Assembly (NCBI GenBank): GCA_027924585.1
Contig: BSBM01000050.1
Coordinates: 8,269,501 to 8,333,500, forward strand
Reading direction: 5' to 3'
Origin: Larix kaempferi
Taxonomy: Eukaryota; Streptophyta; Pinopsida; Pinales; Pinaceae
Length of the DNA stretch: 64,000 nucleotides
This document shows, one piece after another, positions 9,316-22,333 of this stretch. Below the pieces are notes generated by a model. It had not been told where the DNA came from and did no database searches. It saw only the letters and a list, made by a program, of their open reading frames with translations. The position numbers and the translations under genes were made by a program. Position 1 is the stretch's first letter. Every line of letters starts with the position of its first letter.

Positions 9316-10481
9316 GAAAGGCCCAAGCTTAAGCGAGGGAGTAAGCTTCCTCCTAATGTTGTTTCAATTTTATATTTATTAATAATGATGGTGGAATAAA
9401 ATCTGTAGTCTAAAATTTCTATTTCAAACGAAAAAAAATTGATTTTTCTGGCACAATTTTGAAAAAATCTAACAATTTATTTTAAAAATCTTGGTTACAA
9501 TTCTCAAACTCTAAAATTTTGGGTGCCACTAGAGTTTTTGATGGTGTTGAATATGTTTCTACGATCAAAATCACCATTAAAACACAATCAAATTTATATT
9601 TTGCAAAATTAAAAATGTCGTATCCCCCATCCAAGCCAAATCATTGAATAAGACAACTCCAAAACAAAAAGAAAAATTATGGTAATGCCATTTTATATTT
9701 TTAATGATATGCTTATATATTTATATTTATATTGAAAAGAGGGAAAAAAAAGTTACATGGTTGAATAAAAGAGTTTTTTTATTAAATAAAAACAATGGAA
9801 CTTCATATGATCACTCGTGTTTAATAATCACAATTATAGTAAAAATGTAATAATGATCATTATAGATACCCAAATGGGATGATCGAGAAGGATGTTTAAT
9901 AATACGTGGGTTAGCTCCATGGCTACACCATAGGTAGAAGCGATACCACACAGGTTGCTCAAAACTCAATGTTACGGTATCGAGTGGTTCAAGTAAGTTA
10001 ACGTAGGTGTAATGAACGACACTAGGGAGGAGGGTACGGTGAAATCATTCGACATTGTGTGAAATTTCCATCTCCACATGGCTTAGGATGATATGAAGAA
10101 CATGTAGAGTTTCAGAGCAGGCTAGAGAGGAATTCAAAGAAGAACTGGTCTCATTAACTTCAATATGATGTGCTTCTTCAGACCTCATGTTTTGAAAACG
10201 ATTTTGGTTGGAATCTCGTTATTTATTCCAATTGAACCAAGCTCTGGGAGAGATATCAACTCTGAAAGCTTCCTATTTCATGATGCTAACCAAGAGTTAG
10301 AAATTGTGACTCAATCATCTAAAATCCCCACTGTGTTGAATTAGAGGATTAGTTTGGTGGGATTGTGTTGCAATATTGGAGCATGGTACTATTTGATCTC
10401 TGTCAACAATCAGGCCAAGAGGCGTTAGAATGATAGGAACAAAATAGTCAATTCAAGGATTCACTAACAAACAAGCAAATA
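9316..10481. other. Unassigned interval left of LX
   Basis: About 1.2 kb without a recognisable gene. By position it should be the left flank of the LX insertion, and possibly T2's distal end, but I see no T2 LTR or 3' tract here. Confidence 0.35.
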
Positions 10482-11771
10482 GACTTGGCCATATTCATGA
10501 TAGTTTGTCAAATTGATACTAAGGGTCAAATAATTGCCAAGCATGATTTCCAAGTTAGTAATAATGTAAAATTAGATCCAAATGGACAAGGTGGATCACA
10601 TTAAGAGAAAATTCCCAAATCAAATATTGTAATGTTCCCATCCAAATGAACTATCATGGAGGAAAATTACTAATTCCCTAGGTTGGGGATGGAAGCATCA
10701 AAAGTTGGAGTAAAGGAGCTACATGACCCAAAATGAACATAGACTTACAAATTCACATTAAAGTGGTCAATTAAATAATAATAAAATAAAATAAGGTGGC
10801 ATTGGATCATGAGGGCACATAAGAGGTTGTGGGACCCATATGTGGCAAGATTCCCCACTACACTTGGCATGATTCTCTCACCAATTCAAGTTCAAGATGA
10901 AGGGTAACATACTTGGGGGAGTTTAAGAGGTATTATTCATGGCATGAATCATGTAAGGTCGAATTGGATTGGAAGAGTAACTCCCATCGAAGAGGAAGAG
11001 GCATCTTAGAAGAATTGTGACACTTGGAGCTAGATTCCCTAACTCCTATGACAACAATGATGAAGATTCTATGACACTTATGACAAAGCTCAGACCTGAT
11101 TTCTGAAATATGACATATATGATATGTCAGGGCTAAAAATAGCATCCAAGGGGGCGCACAAGGGGATTTATGGTAGCCAAGAGTCCCCCATTCGAGTTCA
11201 TGGAAGAGGAGAGCTAGGAAAAGTTGGTCAAGTGGCATTCATGGGAATCTCTCCCTAACTTGATTTGGGATGAGTTTTGGATGGAATTAGAGCTAAGGAG
11301 GACTTGGGAGGTTAATAAAAGACAAGAGGAAATAAAGAGGGAAGATTTTGATCATTTCTCATTTTGCAAATTGGAGAGCATAGCTTGTCCATGCAAGTTG
11401 AATGTTTATTCTTCTAGCCTTAGTACCAATTTCGAGGGTGCAAGATTCCAATCCTAATTGGAAATTGGATATTCCATTCAGAAATTTCAATGGATATGCA
11501 TGAATTCATTTGTTACAAGTTGAAGCTGCAGGGCTGCTCATGACCATTTCTTCTTCAACTTGTTCCCACATGTCTCTCATTTTTCTCTTCCTATTCTTGT
11601 TCTTGGAGGAAGGGCGCACATGGTGAGATCTTGATCTCTTTGGGGAAGTCTAAGGTGCCCAATTTATTTGTAATGTGATGTATACATTCTGTATTTTATT
11701 CTTATATGAACCTCATATCTAAACTCCAAGTGAAACTATGTAAAAATGCCAAACTATGTATGAATGGTGCC
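10482..11771 (+). repeat. LX 5' LTR, left part
   Basis: Aligns with 20206 to about 21500 of the 3' LTR over about 1.3 kb, with substitutions and small indels. It stops at GTGCC (11767-11771), the left target duplication of S1, and resumes at 16311. Confidence 0.82.
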
Positions 11772-14700
11772 TGTTATCACCTAAACTGTAGTTACCCCTA
11801 TGGATGTATCCAGTCATGGATGGCAATAGGGAAGGGCAACTCAAAAGGTGCAACCACGATCACCTCGACCTCCAATATATGGTTGTCACGCCAGTCGAGG
11901 CAACCTTCGCTTTATGTTATCTAGCCCAGACAACAAAGGGGGAGACCCGATCTACTCCCGACAGGAGAGATCAAAACCAAAACACCAAATCAGGGTATTT
12001 CTAAGTGAAGTTAGGTGTATGGTTTATCCTAGACCTTATAGGTTGAAGTCACAAGCCAAGTGAGGGGTTCAATGGGTATAGCTTTGGTTCATGGTTGATG
12101 TGAGAGTGACTTATAATGTTTGAAGTGAGATCTAGGGCTAGTGTACTAGTACAATGTCAGAAGACTCACTGCCTTGGGAACCGTGTCCAGTGCAGGGTAG
12201 TTTAAGGGTTGTATTGGGGCTAACTAGTACAAATGACAAGCTTGACCATGATACATGGCAGCTTCAAAGGTTTAGTTCACCATGCATAGGTCAAAACACA
12301 AGTCAATCCAACAATCTAGGAAAGTTGAATTAACTTGGAGAGAAACCAGTGCCTTGGGAATTGGGAAGTGGAGTCAAAGTAGGGTTGACTTGTGGTTTAG
12401 GACTCCTAGTACTTGGGACAGGTGGGCAATAGAGGTCTTGATGGATGAATGTATCTAGATCTAGGTTTGACCCAAGTGGACCACAATCCCTTAAAACAAG
12501 GAATGCAATCCCCAAGGCAAGATTTGACAAAGTGATAGTCTAGACCTAGGTTTTGAATTATTCCGGTTCTAAATCTCCAAAAATCTCAAGTACCCAGTTC
12601 CTGGAAGTGAGTCAACTCACTTCTCCAAGGTGGTGCGACTTTGCCCAAGGAAGCCTAAAAGTGGGGTTAGGTGGGTAAAAACAAGTCGGATGGCATCCAA
12701 ACTTTAGATCCGGGTAGATCGGTCGGGTAGGAGTATGGATCTGTATTTTCGTGGTAATCCAACGGTTAGATCTTAGTAGATCTGAGTTTAAGGGTTCCAA
12801 GTGGTCCAAAATGGGGATTAAATCCCTTAAAATGTGGAATGGGGCCCACAAGGTAAATTTCAGAAAAGTAACAACCTGGGTGTATGTTATTGGATGTGTA
12901 GATGACGAATCAAGTGGAATCTCAAACACCCATCACCTAGATCTAGGTCAACTTGCTCAACTAGTGAAGTGCGCCTTGCTTGGGAGAAGCTAAGTTGGCA
13001 TGGGAGAGGGGTCAAACGGAAACCAATCCTCACCAAACTATAGATCCGGGATGCCATGGATGCTATAGAGGTGGGTTTTCAATATTATGCCCAATAACCC
13101 ACTAGATCTAAGTAGATCTGAGAAAATGTAAAAAATGGGGTTTTGATTAATTAGGGTTTTAAGTGTTTTTGACAATTGGATAGATCATGGAGATAGAACT
13201 TACCTTGAGATCATACCTAAGTGATGTGGATGAGATGCCTTGATGTTGAGGAATATTCCCGCAGGGATCAAATGAGAAATTGTTGATTTGCTTGCCGATT
13301 TGATGCCCTAGCCCACAAGTGCGCCTTCCTCTACCTGTCAAACCAAGGAATGAAAATTCAATCAGTAAGATCAAGTATGGAAGAAATACAAGAGAAATGC
13401 AAATAGTAACATGAAATAGAAGGTCCTGGGACAGTAATACTCCCTGTTACCAACGAAGAGCTCCAAAGAAGAAGTAGGGAGAGTCTTCCCCTACCAATAC
13501 CTCCTCCTCCAAGCAAATCGGCCTCCACCTGTAGATGCAAAATCGTGGTACAAAGATATGGCAAACAAGATCTCCAATAACTCAGTGCAAAGGAAGAACC
13601 AACGAACGAACACCAAAAACATTCACCACAACACTGGAGATAGATGCAATAATAATTTTCTATTCCAATAATCCAGAGCCAAAAGTCCCTTTACAATGAG
13701 AGGCTCTCTCCTTTAAATAGGAAGGAGAGGCACCAAAACCCTAACCACTTTTTGAATGAGTGGCTAAGATTAAAAGATACAAATGTCTAATCAATGGTTG
13801 AGATGAGCTCAACAATAAAATACATAGATCACTAATAAAATATAATGTAAGTGGACAAAATCGCCCTACAAGAGGGGAATCCCACCAAATCATGATGACA
13901 AAATATCATAAGAGGCTTATGGTGGGTCCAAGGGGTAATTTTATCCCTCCTTGGTCAATCCCCATAGCACAATAACCAAAAAATAATCATGAATGTACCA
14001 AATCGTGCCTCCATAGTGAAGTCGTGGTCCTCAAAAGACCTCAAAAATCCACAGAAAGTGCCATAAGTGATGGATGCGGGCCCCGATGAAGCTGAAACTG
14101 CTGGAGAAGGTGTGGAAGGTCCCGATCTATCATCACTGATCATCCCATGCCATAACTTTGCCTCAGTAGCCCAAATCGATTTCCTCAATAGCCATTTCTA
14201 CCAATCCTGAAATGCCTCGGGAAGCGTGAAACTGCCCCAAACAGCCTCCTGGAGTGCTGGCGCTGTCAAGGTGAGGGCACCAGTGTGTCCGAAAGGGGGG
14301 TAATATGGTAAAAACAAGTGGCTGGACCACCCCCTCCATCATCAGCGCCCTAGGTCAACCGGATAAAAGTCATCTCTGCTCCGACAGGGTCTCCAACAGA
14401 CCAAAACTGCACTAGGACAGCCTACTAAGGCTAAATCATCACTGTAAGTGCCCGGAACTGAAAACAAACTGTCCCATTGGACTCAGAAGGTCCAAATCCA
14501 TCCAAGATGTGTACTCATACACCATATGAATCTCTGCATGATCAAAATAAATATCCAATATACCGGATCAAGGCCAATAATAATGCGTTGTACATATACA
14601 AACACTGCTGCAACCCCAGAATCATCATCATAACCCTGTAGCTGCTGCATAGAGTCATTATGTATGTATACATAGACCATATATCATCTATCCATATGAT

Positions 14701-16305
14701 CATAAGGTCCAACATCTCATGTCCCATGGTCCTCCATGGTCAAACTAGGTCTAACCAAGACCAAATATAACTCAGATCATCATTAATAGCTGCTGCAAAG
14801 TGTCAAGGTTAATATATGCTCTACAACTTATTCAAATAACAATTATAACACAGAGTAATCATGACTGGTGATCTAAATCCAAATATATAGTGTCGTTAAT
14901 TATTATTATTACTCAGACTAGACTTTCAGGATCATACTCATTTCATAGTTGTGATCAATTTGCTAGTGAAGGGTGAAGGCTTAAATTAACTGGCTAGGCT
15001 AAGGGATGACTTAAATGTCTTGACTTTGTGACACTTTGGCAAGGGAAAGGGAATACACCATAGTATATACTGAATGAGCAATAACACAGGGAATGGTGGT
15101 GTCTCACAAATGGATGAGTTGTTTAAAGATGGTTTATTTACCTTCATAGATGCGCACAATCCATAATACAAATAAGGCCAGCAATTGTTTAGATGTAGCT
15201 TTTAAGTTCCATTGCTTTTTGGGCCTGAAGTTTCCATAGCCTTGATCTATGTGTGTTTACAAACACATTGCATAGATTTACATTTTTCTTTTAGGCTTTC
15301 TGCTGCAGGTGTGTTTTTAAGGCACTTGTTTACCTGAGCACTTCTAGGTGTGTCATGGACAGCTTGTTTACCTAGGTATTTATTTTCCACAAGATATAAC
15401 ATTTCATTTTCATTGCCATGTTCATTTGGCATGCCTCTCATTCATGTGTGTTTAGAAACACATTGCATGAATGGGCTTTTCATACAAGATATAGCATTTC
15501 ATTTTTCCAGATTTTGTATACATGGCAGCACTAAAAGTTTCAGGTTTAGCCAACACAACTTTAGTGACTAAAGGGAATTCACAAGGAACTCCAACTCACC
15601 ATAGGTAAGTTTTGTCACCAACTCAGAGCCGAGACACAATAAACAAGGAAACTCATCCAATACAGAGGCTACAGTGGGGAAAAGTCCTCCATGCCACTAG
15701 TCAAGTAGTAAGTCAGGGTGATAATCTAAAAGGTAGGCCATGGATGGATGAAGACAATGAAATGATGGAGCCAACACTAGCAAGCCAAAGTATGGTGTAA
15801 TGATCACCTCTATTCTCCCTAAGGAGGGTATGTACCAATGAGTATGAATAGTGAACTTCTAAGTCTGAGTAGGGACAATATAATATATATAATAGATCAA
15901 CCAGGTCCATATATCTATATGATCGCCAGATCATGACACTAAGTGCTAAGACATGCTATGAGAATAAGTATAAAAGCAATCTAACCATAACACTATGATA
16001 TACCTGCTGAGTCATATACCTGAATGCACATCAACCTGTACCATCCTCTGTCCTCTGAGACTGCTACTGTAACTCTGGGCACTATTGTCTGCTCTGTACC
16101 AATGATATAATGGCTACATCGGTCATCTCTCTGAGTGTCCTGAAACTCAGTCATGGCATGGGGAATACAACTGCTGTCCACAATCTGATAGTGATCCAAT
16201 ATAGATGCTCATCTCGGCATCTCAAATGCAAGGTAATTGGCTGAATAGTGTACTGGAATGAGAAAAATAATGTATGGTATCCCGGCTACTATATATGTGA
16301 TAACA
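11772..16305 (-). mobile_element. S1: 4.5-kb solo LTR inserted in the LX 5' LTR
   Basis: It begins TGTTATCACC and ends GTGATAACA, a 9-bp terminal inverted repeat with TG...CA ends. The 5-bp direct repeat GTGCC lies on both sides (11767-11771 and 16306-16310), and the LX LTR is continuous if S1 and one GTGCC are removed. No second copy of the ends lies inside, no PBS or polypurine tract is visible, and no long ORF exists, so a solo LTR fits best. Orientation is inferred from a minus-strand TATA-like sequence followed by a leader-like stretch (see 13712-13719). At 4534 bp it is long for an LTR, though such lengths are known in plant Ty3/Gypsy elements. An unclassified non-autonomous element is the alternative. 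Confidence 0.72.
13712..13719 (-). promoter_or_regulatory. Probable TATA box of S1, minus strand
   Basis: Minus strand reads CCTATTTAAAGGAGAGAG, followed by CTCTCATTGTAAAG, a TATA-like core with a leader typical of plant LTR promoters. It is the only good core-promoter candidate I see in S1 and sets its likely orientation. Confidence 0.45.
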
Positions 16306-17095
16306 GTGCCATTTTCCCCTATATATTGCTGTAAGAGCTTGAAGTTGTTTGGTATCGAATTGTTTGAGTAAATATATCTGATTTTATTTATTTATGGAGA
16401 GAAATAAATCTAATGAATAAGTTTCATATACATTATACAAGTCCTTGTAACATTTCTCTCAAATTTCATAGCAAGTTATAGCGTTTTTCTATCATTTCCC
16501 CCTATGTGAAGACATGTCTACAAATATCTTATTTATGGGAGTTTCAACAACCTTTAGGAATTGATTAATGATTAATTTGGGTGACCATTGACGTCGTATA
16601 ACTAATACATGTCTCTGTACTGAAATTTGGGAGTGTCTTACTGCATTTGGAAAGCCATTAGTACCTCTACCCTTGGGGATTTGAACCTCGAAATTACTTG
16701 TAAAATTTCCCATTTTCTCTTGAATTCAAAGGAAGGTTTAAGAAATCGTTTGAGAGTGTATAATCACCCATAAAATTCATTTTTTATGTCCCTATACCCT
16801 TCAAACACCTTCAAACCCAATTTAAAATCCTTGTGAGTCATTTGGATCCATATACCCTTGGGGGTTTTAACATCGATTTTCCTAGTATTTTTGCCTTTCA
16901 TTCTCTAGTTGTAAATGAAAGTTGCTGAAGTATTTAGAAAGTTTCCAAGCATATAATAGATTAATTAGTGTGTACTAATACACCTCAATCCACTCTATAC
17001 ATAATTCTAAACCATTTGGGATAGTTTGGGGTTTCACTAGTCCAAGGTTCGAAAATTGGGTAAATTGGGTAAAATTTCAAATTGGGGACATTACA
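16306..17095 (+). repeat. LX 5' LTR, right part
   Basis: Resumes the LX LTR after S1, beginning with the second GTGCC copy, and ends GGGACATTACA at 17095 immediately before the primer-binding site. It aligns with the end of the 3' LTR (about 21500-22292). Confidence 0.85.
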
Positions 17096-17096
17096 G

Positions 17097-17108
17097 TGGT
17101 ATCAGAGC
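17097..17108 (+). promoter_or_regulatory. LX primer-binding site (initiator-Met tRNA)
   Basis: TGGTATCAGAGC lies one base after the LTR end. It is complementary to the 3' end of plant initiator-Met tRNA, as in many plant LTR elements. Confidence 0.88.
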
Positions 17109-17161
17109 ATGGTCCTTGCACTTGTGCATTAATATCATCCATTGAAGAATAATTTTCAGCC

Positions 17162-19555
17162 ATGTATTACTATTATTATGACTCCTATGAGTATAATGCT
17201 TATGAGCAATATGAAGAAGAATGTGAATGGTATGAGGAAGAGGTGCCATCATACAACACTTATTACAATTTCATAAGAAATGAGGGTTATTCTTATGACC
17301 TTGATTCTTATGAATATGAGTGTGTCACACTACCAAATGATAATTCTATGAATTAATTACAAATATTGAGAGCAACATGTAAAACCTTGCCCCAACAATA
17401 TCAGGCATATCTTGATTTGTATAAGGGAGATACACAAAAGGCCATTCCTTTTGAATACTTTGCTGATTGGGTGTTTGAAAATAGGATAAAAAATGAATAT
17501 GTGGAGTTAGTGAAGAAAGGTCTATGCCCTTCTTGCAAAATACCTTGGAGATAAAATCATATATATTTGAGTGAAAAGGAGGAGACCCATGAGCCACCTA
17601 GTTATGAAATATGTAAAGCAAAAGAAACATTACATGAAGAGGGTCGAAAGTCACTCCCAAGTGACTCTGAAAAATATGAAGAAACATCACATGAGCATGA
17701 AGAAGAGTTACATTTTGAGACACCCTCTACTTTGGACATGAATCAAAGAGAATCTACGGATGGATGCTTGAGCTATGAAGGAGTACCTACTGATGGGTGT
17801 TCACGCCTCTATGTTGGTGACATAGAGATCAATTTTGAAAGTGTTGTTGCAATCAAAAGTTCCATTAAGCATGAAAATGAAGGCCTTGTAGCAGTTGAAG
17901 AAGAATCAAGATCAACTTCCCCATCACCACTTGAGCTTAATGAAGTTGGTCCAAGTAAAAAGTACAAAGAAGAGGAGGTCCCTCTACAAGAGCCTCTTTT
18001 TCTTGAAGGGTCATTAAAGATGAATGAAAAGAAGATCCAATAGACCCTTAGCATACTCCATGACACTAAAGCATTGGTGTCAAATTCTTGTTGGACATTT
18101 TCTTTGTTGAAGGATCCATTCTTCCTTGAAGACATGGAGAAGATTCAAAGAGCAATGTGCAACATCGAAGGTAATTTCACCTCTTTTCTTTTTGATAGAA
18201 ACAATTTGGTTGATCTTAATGAATGGTTACATGGAGCATACTTGAATAATAATGAGGATATTCATAAGCTCAAAATGAAAAATGAGCAACTTCTTGATAG
18301 GTTGCAAGATACTTGTTCTTCCTCCTATGTTTCAGATTGTCAAATGGTAGATTGCTTGGAGGGTTCTCATGAAATGATGGATCATGAGAAACATGTAAAA
18401 TTGAAGGTTATTGATGTGTTTGAAGATGAGCTTGATGAGAACCAAGGACTTGTTGTGGTGGAAGAGGAACTTGGGTTGCCTCTTGGAAATGGTTACACAA
18501 TTTTTGAAAAAGTGTATGATTCCACTACCTTGGAACCAACCTATGAGAATTTTTTTGCACTTTTGAGGGAGGTGCATGATCCTACTCTTATGGAGCCTTC
18601 ACATGATGACACTTTTTCATATTCTGATCATTTTGGTGAGTTGGTTCATTCTCCTACATCCTACACTTCCATATTTTGCAACATTCATCCTAATTAAGTA
18701 TGGGTGAAAAGTTTCTTTTTGATGGTGCCACATGAGGAGTATGAAACTCCTATATCTCCTTTAGATGATGAAATGATTATACCACTTTATTATTATTTAC
18801 ATTTGCATCAGCATCCTTTGTTACCTTATGATGATACATATCTACATGGATGCACCTATGATGTTCACTTGAGTCACTTGAAGACTCATGATTTTTCTTG
18901 CTCCTTGCTTAGCTCAATTGATATTGGAGGAACTTCATCCAATACTTGGGTGAAGAGATATATGATTGGAGAAAATTATTATTGGCAGAAACATCCTTTG
19001 TTATTTATTAATGATGCACATATATACATGGATGCACTTATGATGTTCACTTGAGTCACTTGAAGACTCATGTTTTTCCTTGCTCCTTGCTTAGTTCAAT
19101 TGATGTTGGAGGAACTTCATCCAATCCTTGGGTGAAGAGATATATAATTGGAGCAAATTCGTATTGGAAGCAACATCCTTTTTTATTTCTTGATGATACA
19201 CATATTCATGGATGCACAAATGGTACTTATGTGAGCCTATTGAAGTCTCATTGTTTTCTTTGTTTCCTACTTGGTTCAGATTTTAATGGAGATTATCCAT
19301 TCAATTCTTGGATGAAAGAACACAGGATTGATTATCTTGATGCATCTTGCATCCTTTTGGAGCAACATTATAGGGCATGGTATCCTCACATGGCATTGGT
19401 GCATATTTGATTGGTCACTTGATGCTTGTATGCACTTGGCGAATGGTGGTCTACTTACTTGGAGGTATAAGCACTTTCATGATTTGTTGATGATGCGCCT
19501 CTTTGATGTACATTTTATTATGTTGTTCTATACTTTGATGATATATATTTTGTAA
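17162..19555 (+). pseudogene. LX long ORF of unknown function, acidic N-terminus and C-terminal repeats
   Basis: I do not recognise this protein. The ATG at 17162 opens a frame that stays in register to 19054, broken only by stops near 17354, 17552, 18041, 18695 and 19052; it then shifts frame (19051-19410) and continues weakly to 19555. The intact ancestor would have had roughly 750-800 codons. The N-terminus is a Tyr/Glu/Asp-rich stretch (MYYYYYDSYEYNAYEQYEEE). A middle segment with CPSC (about 17531) is followed by a Glu/Ser-rich region. The C-terminal part contains about three repeats of some 60 residues around SHLKTH, CSLLSSID, GGTSSN and WVKRY (18860-19330). No zinc knuckle, protease, polymerase or integrase motif is visible. 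It starts only 54 bp after the PBS, where gag would normally begin. It could be an extremely diverged gag, a captured host sequence, or a family-specific protein. Confidence 0.6.
18860..19330 (+). repeat. ~185-bp coding repeats in the LX ORF
   Basis: Two close units (SHLKTHDFSCSLLSSIDIGG at about 18874 and its SHLKTHVFPCSLLSSIDVGG partner at about 19054) and one diverged unit (SLLKSHCFLCFLLGSD, about 19234) repeat the same order of motifs, including WVKRY and HPLLF/HPFLF. The conserved protein sequence suggests that the repeat arose while the ORF was functional. Confidence 0.72.
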
Positions 19556-20145
19556 CTATGATGTCTGGAATATTTCAATCAAGGGAATGTGATCCAAGAA
19601 TTCTATTTCCTGATGGTATGGGTTGGATACCACTCCTAATTGTTGGAGTGCAATACAAGCAATGGGACACTAGGATAAATTTTAGTCTCGTTGGTTTCAA
19701 TTTTGGGGGGAAACAAGTAGTATGGGAGATTGGGTTCCCACTAAATAAGGTGATTGTAATTAGAGTAGTGCAGTAGCAAGCATGGTGGTTCCTCTCTAAA
19801 ATATTCATGGAATCTCGAAGACTCAAAGTTGGGAAACTCAGTGACAACTTCAAAGAATTATACAGTGGTATCAGAAAGGGTTTCCAAAATATGAAAGAGG
19901 TAAAGAGTAATTGTGAAAAAATTGTTTTGATGGATTCAATTAATATTTTGATGTTTAGTGGTGATGCCACAGGGGATATCAATATGAAAACGAAAACCCA
20001 CATCTCCTTGCTTTTGGAAACACACAACTGTAGTGCATGAGTGCCACTACTCAGAGTTTTAGAAGGGAAGTTTTGGAAGCAAAGTTTTGGGAAAAAAGCA
20101 GGTTTTTCAACATCCATGTTTGAAATTTATTGAGGACAAGGAATA
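19556..20145 (+). other. LX interior, 3' untranslated-like segment
   Basis: No recognisable domain. Short open stretches (19558-19776) may be the decayed end of the LX ORF. The segment runs into the purine-rich tract before the 3' LTR. Confidence 0.4.
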
Positions 20146-20161
20146 TTGGGAGGGGAGGATT
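20146..20161 (+). promoter_or_regulatory. LX polypurine tract
   Basis: GGGAGGGGAGGA lies just before the inferred 3' LTR start, the usual position for the plus-strand primer. Confidence 0.6.
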
Positions 20162-22292
20162 TTTCATGTCCCCAAAGTTTTCATTAGGTCACAATGGCCT
20201 AAGCCCCTTGGCCATATTCATGATAGTTTTTCAAATTGATACTAAGGGTCATGATAATTGCCAAGCATGATGTCCAAGTTAGTAATAATGTAAAATTAGA
20301 TCCAAATGGACAAGGTGGATCACATTAAGAGAAAATTCCCAAATCAAAGATTGTAATGTTCCCATCCAAATGAACTATCATGGAGGAAAATTACTAATTC
20401 CCTAGGTTGGGGGTGGAAGCATCAAAAGTTGGAGTAAAGGAGCTACAAGACTCAAAATGACCTTAGAATTACAAATTCACATTAAAGGGGTCAATTAAAT
20501 AATAATATAAATAAAATAAGGTGGCATTGGATCATGAGGGCACATAAGAGGTTGTGGGACCCACATTTGGCAAGATTCCCCACTACACTTGCCATGATTC
20601 TCTCACCAATTCGAGTTCAAGATGAAGGGTAACATACTTGGGGGATTTTAAGAGGTATTATTCATGGAATGAATCATGTAAGGTCGAATTGGAGTGGAAG
20701 AGTAACTCCCATGGAAGAGGAAGAGGCATCTTAGAAGAATTGTGACACTTGGAGCTAGATTCCCTAACACTTATGACAACAATGATGAAGATTCTATGAA
20801 ACTTATGACAAAGCTCAGACATGATTGCTGACATCTGACATATATGACATGTCAGGGCTAAAAATATCCTCCAAGAGGGCGCACAAGAGGAGTTATGGTA
20901 TCCAAGAGTCCCCCATTCAAATTGATGGAAGAGGAGAGCTAGCAAAAGTTGGACAAGTATCATTCATGGGAATCTCTCCCTAACTTGAGTTGGGATGAGG
21001 CTCTTGGATGGAATTAGAGATAAGGAGTCCTTGGGAGGTTAATAAAATACAAGAGTAAAGAAATATGTCAACTTTTGATCATTTCTCATTTTGCAAATTG
21101 GAGAGCATAGCTTGTCCATGCAAGTTGAATGTTTATTCTTCTTGCCTTAGTACAAATTTCGAGGGTGCAAGATTCCCATCCTAATTGGAAATTGGAGGCG
21201 CCATTCAGAACTTTCATTGGACATGCATGAATTAATTTGTTACATTTTGAAGCTATAGGTTTGCTCATAACCATTTCTTCTTTAACTTGTTCCCACATCT
21301 CTCTCACTTTTCTCTTCATATTCTTGCTCTTGGAGGAAGGGCACACATGGTGAGATGTTGATATATTGGGGAATTCAAAGGGGACCAATTTATTTGTAAT
21401 TTGATGTATGCACTCTGTATTTGATTCTAATATGAATCTCATATCGAAAATACAAGTGAAACTATGTAAAAATTCCAAACTATGTATGAATGGTGTCATT
21501 TTCCCCTATATCTTGTTGTAAGAGCTTGAAGTTGTTTGGTATCAAATTTTTTCAGTCAATATCTGTGATTTTATTACTATATGGAGAGCCATTAATGTAA
21601 TGAATAAGTTTCATATACATTATACAAGTCCTTGGAATATTTCTCTCAAATTTCATAGCAAGTTATAATGGTTTTCTATCATTTCCCCCTATGTGAAGAC
21701 ATGTCTACAAATATCTGATTTATGGGAGTTGAAGCATCCTTTAGGAATTTATTAATAATGAATTTGGGCACCCATTGAAGTCATATAACTAATCCATGTC
21801 TCTTTACTGAAATTTTGGAGGTTTTTACTGCATTTGGGAAGCCATTATTGACCTCTACCCTTGGGGATTTGAACCTCGAAATTTCTAGTAAAATTCCCCA
21901 TTTTCTCCTGAATTCAAATGAAGGTTGCAGAAGTATTTTGAGAGTGTATAATCACCCTTCATATTATTTTTTATGTACCAATACCCTTCAAACACATTCA
22001 TACCCAATTCGAAATCTTTAGGAGTAATTTGGATCCATCTACCCTTGGAGGTTTTAACATCGATTTTCCTAGTATTTTTTCCTTTCATTCTCTAGTTGTA
22101 AATGCAATATGTTGTAGTATTTAGAAAGCGTAGAAGAATATAATCACTGCATTGGTGTGTCCTAATACATCTCAATCCACTCTAGACATAATTCAAAACC
22201 ATTTGGGATCATTTGGGAAAGTTTGGGGCTTCACTAGTCCAAGATTAAAAAATATGCCAAATTGGGTAAAATTTCAAATTTGGGACATTACA
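20162..22292 (+). repeat. LX 3' LTR
   Basis: A 2131-bp repeat ending GGGACATTACA, uninterrupted, and aligned with 10482-11771 plus 16306-17095. The first 45 bp are absent from the 5' LTR copy. A polyadenylation-like AATAA region lies near 21600. The right junction meets T2 sequence just upstream of the PMD gene. Confidence 0.83.
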
Positions 22293-22333
22293 ATGGAAAT
22301 GTACTAATACTTGTCTAATTGGTGTTTGAACAG

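Larger units (their letters stand above)
10482..22292 (+). mobile_element. LX: unclassified LTR retrotransposon carrying an unknown ORF
   Basis: Two direct repeats of about 2.1 kb (10482-17095 once S1 is removed, and 20162-22292) flank a 3.1-kb interior. The interior begins with an initiator-Met primer-binding site (17097-17108) and ends with a purine-rich tract (about 20146-20159). The LTR end GGGACATTACA pairs with the degenerate start TTTCATGTCCC of the 3' copy (expected inverted form TGTAATGTCCC). The interior has no recognisable gag, protease, RT, RNase H or integrase. It holds one long reading frame of unknown type (17162 to about 19555). A target duplication was not found: homology of the 5' LTR begins abruptly at 10482, about 45 bp inside the inferred start. 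A non-autonomous element is the simplest reading. Confidence 0.75.

Noticed and set aside
12612-12993. Small ORFs in S1 as host genes
   Set aside because: Short, on both strands, no motif, inside a precisely bounded LTR-type insertion.
17097-17108. TGGTATCAGAGC motifs as parts of tRNA genes
   Set aside because: Each copy (also 26879, 48987, 54547) sits directly at an LTR end and has no tRNA arms around it; they are primer-binding sites.
17162-17356. Stand-alone small Tyr-rich protein gene
   Set aside because: The same frame continues after the stop for 1.7 kb inside LX; it is the start of a longer broken ORF.
19575-20117. Minus-strand 180-codon ORF in LX
   Set aside because: No motif or supporting signal seen; it crosses the region before the polypurine tract and is probably chance. 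LX homologues would settle it.
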